A stretch of DNA of 64,000 bases from Accumulibacter sp. (lineage in GTDB: Bacteria > Pseudomonadota > Gammaproteobacteria > Burkholderiales > Rhodocyclaceae). The stretch spans positions 62,001-126,000 of the forward strand of contig NZ_JAZKUG010000001.1 in NCBI RefSeq assembly GCF_036625195.1, read 5' to 3'. The notes under the pieces are model-generated. The model was not told the origin of the DNA. It saw nothing but the letters and a program-made list of their open reading frames with translations, and made no database searches. Below, piece by piece: positions 62,801 to 64,000 of the stretch (within the stretch, counting starts at the first letter, position 1; every line of letters starts with the position of its first letter). Position numbers and translations under genes: made by a program.

Positions 62801-64000
62801 AGCCTTTTTGTCGTGGTTCCCGCGAATCTGCGCGGAAATATCAGAAATAGCGCTCAGTGCCACATCGAAACGCCCTTGTTCAGCAGTTTGTGCCTCCAGG
62901 AAAACCAGACCGCTCTCCCAGGAGCTGCGCTCGGCGTCCGAAACGTAGCCGTAGGCTGAGCCCACCTCGATATCACGACGCGCCACAAGGAGAGAAGCCT
63001 TGAGCTTCGCGCACCAGCTATCGCGCGCACGCCGAAGACTGTCCCCCGTGTCGCTTCCCGAATCCTCGTCGTCCGCGCCCTGCAACAACAAGTTTGCCCC
63101 GAACACATCACCCACATGAAGCCGTTGCTCGAAAGCCTGACCGAGCGAAACTGGATTTGCAGTCCACGTTCGGATAGCAGAGACAATCGTCGTTTCCGGG
63201 GTTTCAACTGACCAGTTGGCCCCTACACGAATCTCAGGCACAAGTAGGAGTTCGCCCACAATCACTTGGTCGGCCGGCGGCTCGGATGCAGGCAGTGGCG
63301 ACTCCGGATCGAAGAGGCCGTGAAGCGCCTGAAGCTCTCTCCAGACCACGGCCTGTGCGCTCGCCACAAGCCCCCACTGGTCAGTGGCGGACGCAACGAG
63401 TTCCGACTCAATTGGCTGCATCGATTGGTCCAACTTCTCACGAACCTGCAACAATAGCTTGCGCATCTGGTCACTCGAAGGGCTCTGGGCCTCGACCAGT
63501 GCGGTCCAACGCCGAGCGAATCCAAGAGCCTCCTGAGCACATCGACCGAGATGATCGAGGGCACCGGAGTGAATGTCCTCGCCTTTCACCCGCCCGTTCT
63601 CCGTCCGGTCTGTCTTGCGAATCAGCTTTCGCAACTCAGCTTGGTCTGACAGCGAGCGGATCAGTCCCTTGACCTCGGCGACTGCCGCCGGCTTGTTCTC
63701 CGCCACTGGCGACACTAACCGTGACATCACGCCCTCTGGCTTCAGCCACGCATGCCAGACCTTGGTCGCTGGAGCGAACTTGATCGTCATCGCAGGCGCC
63801 TGCGTTCGCAACCAGTCGCGCGCCTCGGCTTGGAGCCCCGAAAAGTCCTTGCTGATCGCCGCTTGGGAACGCGCCGAGCGAATCGACGCCAGTTCGATCC
63901 GGAAACGAAGAAGGCGCTCACTGGACTCGCGGAGGGCCTGAACGAGCAAATAGAGCGACTTGTACCGCCCCTGACTGTCAAGATGCAGATAGCCGGCAAT
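59879..64000 (-). CDS. Very large AAA/STAND-like ATPase (N-terminus beyond right edge)
   Basis: The frame is open to the window edge, giving 1373 codons; a TTG at 63949 is only an internal candidate start. The first 600 residues are helical and charged, with Trp and Ala, and no known domain. A central ATPase follows: MFFGRTSELNAIL, Walker A IYGGRQLGKTALM (about 61860-61900) and Walker B RILLLLDEADRFF (about 61575-61615). A second sensor-like region then reads LVEIDGCGDHLSF and VIVVPNTVPWSG, without a Walker A. The last 70 residues look like a winged helix (ELAEMSECGLDQVERALRWAERIG). It overlaps the 365-residue gene as ATGA. The layout resembles signal-sensing ATPases of defence systems (inference). 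Confidence 0.8.
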   Translation of the reverse strand: MAGYLHLDSQGRYKSLYLLVQALRESSERLLRFRIELASIRSARSQAAISKDFSGLQAEARDWLRTQAPAMTIKFAPATKVWHAWLKPEGVMSRLVSPVAENKPAAVAEVKGLIRSLSDQAELRKLIRKTDRTENGRVKGEDIHSGALDHLGRCAQEALGFARRWTALVEAQSPSSDQMRKLLLQVREKLDQSMQPIESELVASATDQWGLVASAQAVVWRELQALHGLFDPESPLPASEPPADQVIVGELLLVPEIRVGANWSVETPETTIVSAIRTWTANPVSLGQAFEQRLHVGDVFGANLLLQGADDEDSGSDTGDSLRRARDSWCAKLKASLLVARRDIEVGSAYGYVSDAERSSWESGLVFLEAQTAEQGRFDVALSAISDISAQIRGNHDKKAGEVGAAISDLAGFGKDPADLAEVEKALRERDIATANELLQRVRRGLPPWPDEAVEADPFHSFLAGIGELEDWLSSRRSKESIDTTIKKGESIPGLELGKVDGAQRDQAAKMFTDWAQLKSRREAEAIRLQSFFSGLGFVLPNPPSRESKTPKMEVWNMSTGTVEDRGVCPIPHFGSGAKGNYRVICLWERPTEDDIVQMVGDSSLHRATIVLYFGRMSERKWRDISRKTKLAHKSFVLMDEVMLLFLAGQGGSRLAAFFSTSLPFGYSDPYDATAGLVPPEMFFGRTSELNAILGMNGRCFIYGGRQLGKTALMRRAEQAFHAPPNGRYSIWIDLRAEGIGVNRAAFEIWLPLAASLRGVGALGSPVSSASLAKKGGVDTLVDEVRTFLVKNVERRILLLLDEADRFFEQDGRHDFAETRRLKQLMDVTQRRFKVVFAGLHNVFRMTERANHPMAHFGEPIKIGPFIDEHEIREAQELVRKPLLAAGFEFDAPSLVIRILAQTNYYPSLIQLYCHHLLRHMLTKVGSAQRPHGPRYRITNQDIEAVYSSGDLRDEIRNKFRLTLQLDLRYEVVAYAMALEALSGRYTHNEGMDWRSIWQNGAMQWWPEGFHDTSELDFRVLLDEMVALGVLSRTPEGRYSLRNPNIFLLLGNQEEIETVLVKSRQPTGEFDSAAFRAHFRDKPDSPQRNPLTYQQLSELLRHENSVLALAGSLAGGSAGLIPALKDYLDLTGSGVLVEIDGCGDHLSFANTLKRITRNKQNEGLTVIVVPNTVPWSGIWVRDAKRVLDGLHMANRFVSLVFVADPEMMWGALADEALQELEIPWMSMLPWRESFVRQWLEDLKLPNATGALGAATGFWPTLLYSLIEEGITARELDRRIEAIEQSWKDPEEVRKRLADFGLNVRLPQQILTTLANWGEQPAEASELAEMSECGLDQVERALRWAERIGLAKREGGDFWVLDPVVRRTLLAVKI

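Overview
The window looks like a contig from a GC-rich betaproteobacterium, most likely in the Rhodocyclales and close to 'Candidatus Accumulibacter'. This is inference from gene content: polyhydroxyalkanoate genes (phaR, phaB), a periplasmic nitrate reductase cluster (nap), a sodium-pumping methylmalonyl-CoA decarboxylase, a PEP-CTERM protein and betaproteobacterial gene orders such as gloB-methyltransferase-rnhA-dnaQ. No rRNA is present to settle the placement.

Bases 1-3113 (minus strand) hold the end of a sugar-nucleotide operon: an RfaH/NusG-like antiterminator, gmd and fcl (GDP-L-fucose synthesis) and the start of an MBL-fold nuclease. Bases 3335-7894 are a four-gene TolC-MacA-MacB efflux operon, followed by a gamma-class carbonic anhydrase. 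Bases 8532-14029 are napDAGHB, preceded by a long AT-rich palindrome; napF lies 3 kb away on the other strand. Between them is an unusual ACP / AMP-ligase / acyltransferase fusion. RNase R and a divergent tRNA-Leu(CAG), with a clear promoter and terminator, follow. Bases 20130-23758 encode the Na+-linked methylmalonyl-CoA decarboxylase (mmdADCB), next to phaR and phaB. Both pha genes have TGC-rich palindromes at their promoters, which suggests PhaR control.

Bases 25648-43713 are mostly housekeeping genes: pgeF, an rluD-type pseudouridine synthase, bamD, rmuC, a DUF748 protein, gloB, rnhA, dnaQ and rlhA. Among them are a kinase-HDOD-GAF fusion, an orphan response regulator and an orphan NosD-like protein. 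Bases 43731-49304 encode an NAD-linked molybdenum formate dehydrogenase (fused FdsG-FdsB, FdsA, FdsC/FdhD), followed by a PEP-CTERM protein.

From about 50.5 kb to the right edge the window becomes an accessory island, with lower GC in its last part. It holds a PIN/AbrB toxin-antitoxin pair and a nested mobile element: an IS21-family element (52479-55280, 6-bp target duplication) inside an IS4-family element (51392-55579, 10-bp target duplication). Beyond these lie two defence-like modules. The first is a tightly overlapping operon of a DUF3696 AAA ATPase, a PIN-like nuclease and an RNA ligase. The second is a very large AAA ATPase overlapping a 365-residue protein of unknown function, followed by a frameshifted HNH nuclease gene. 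These two modules are the best candidates for an undescribed system.
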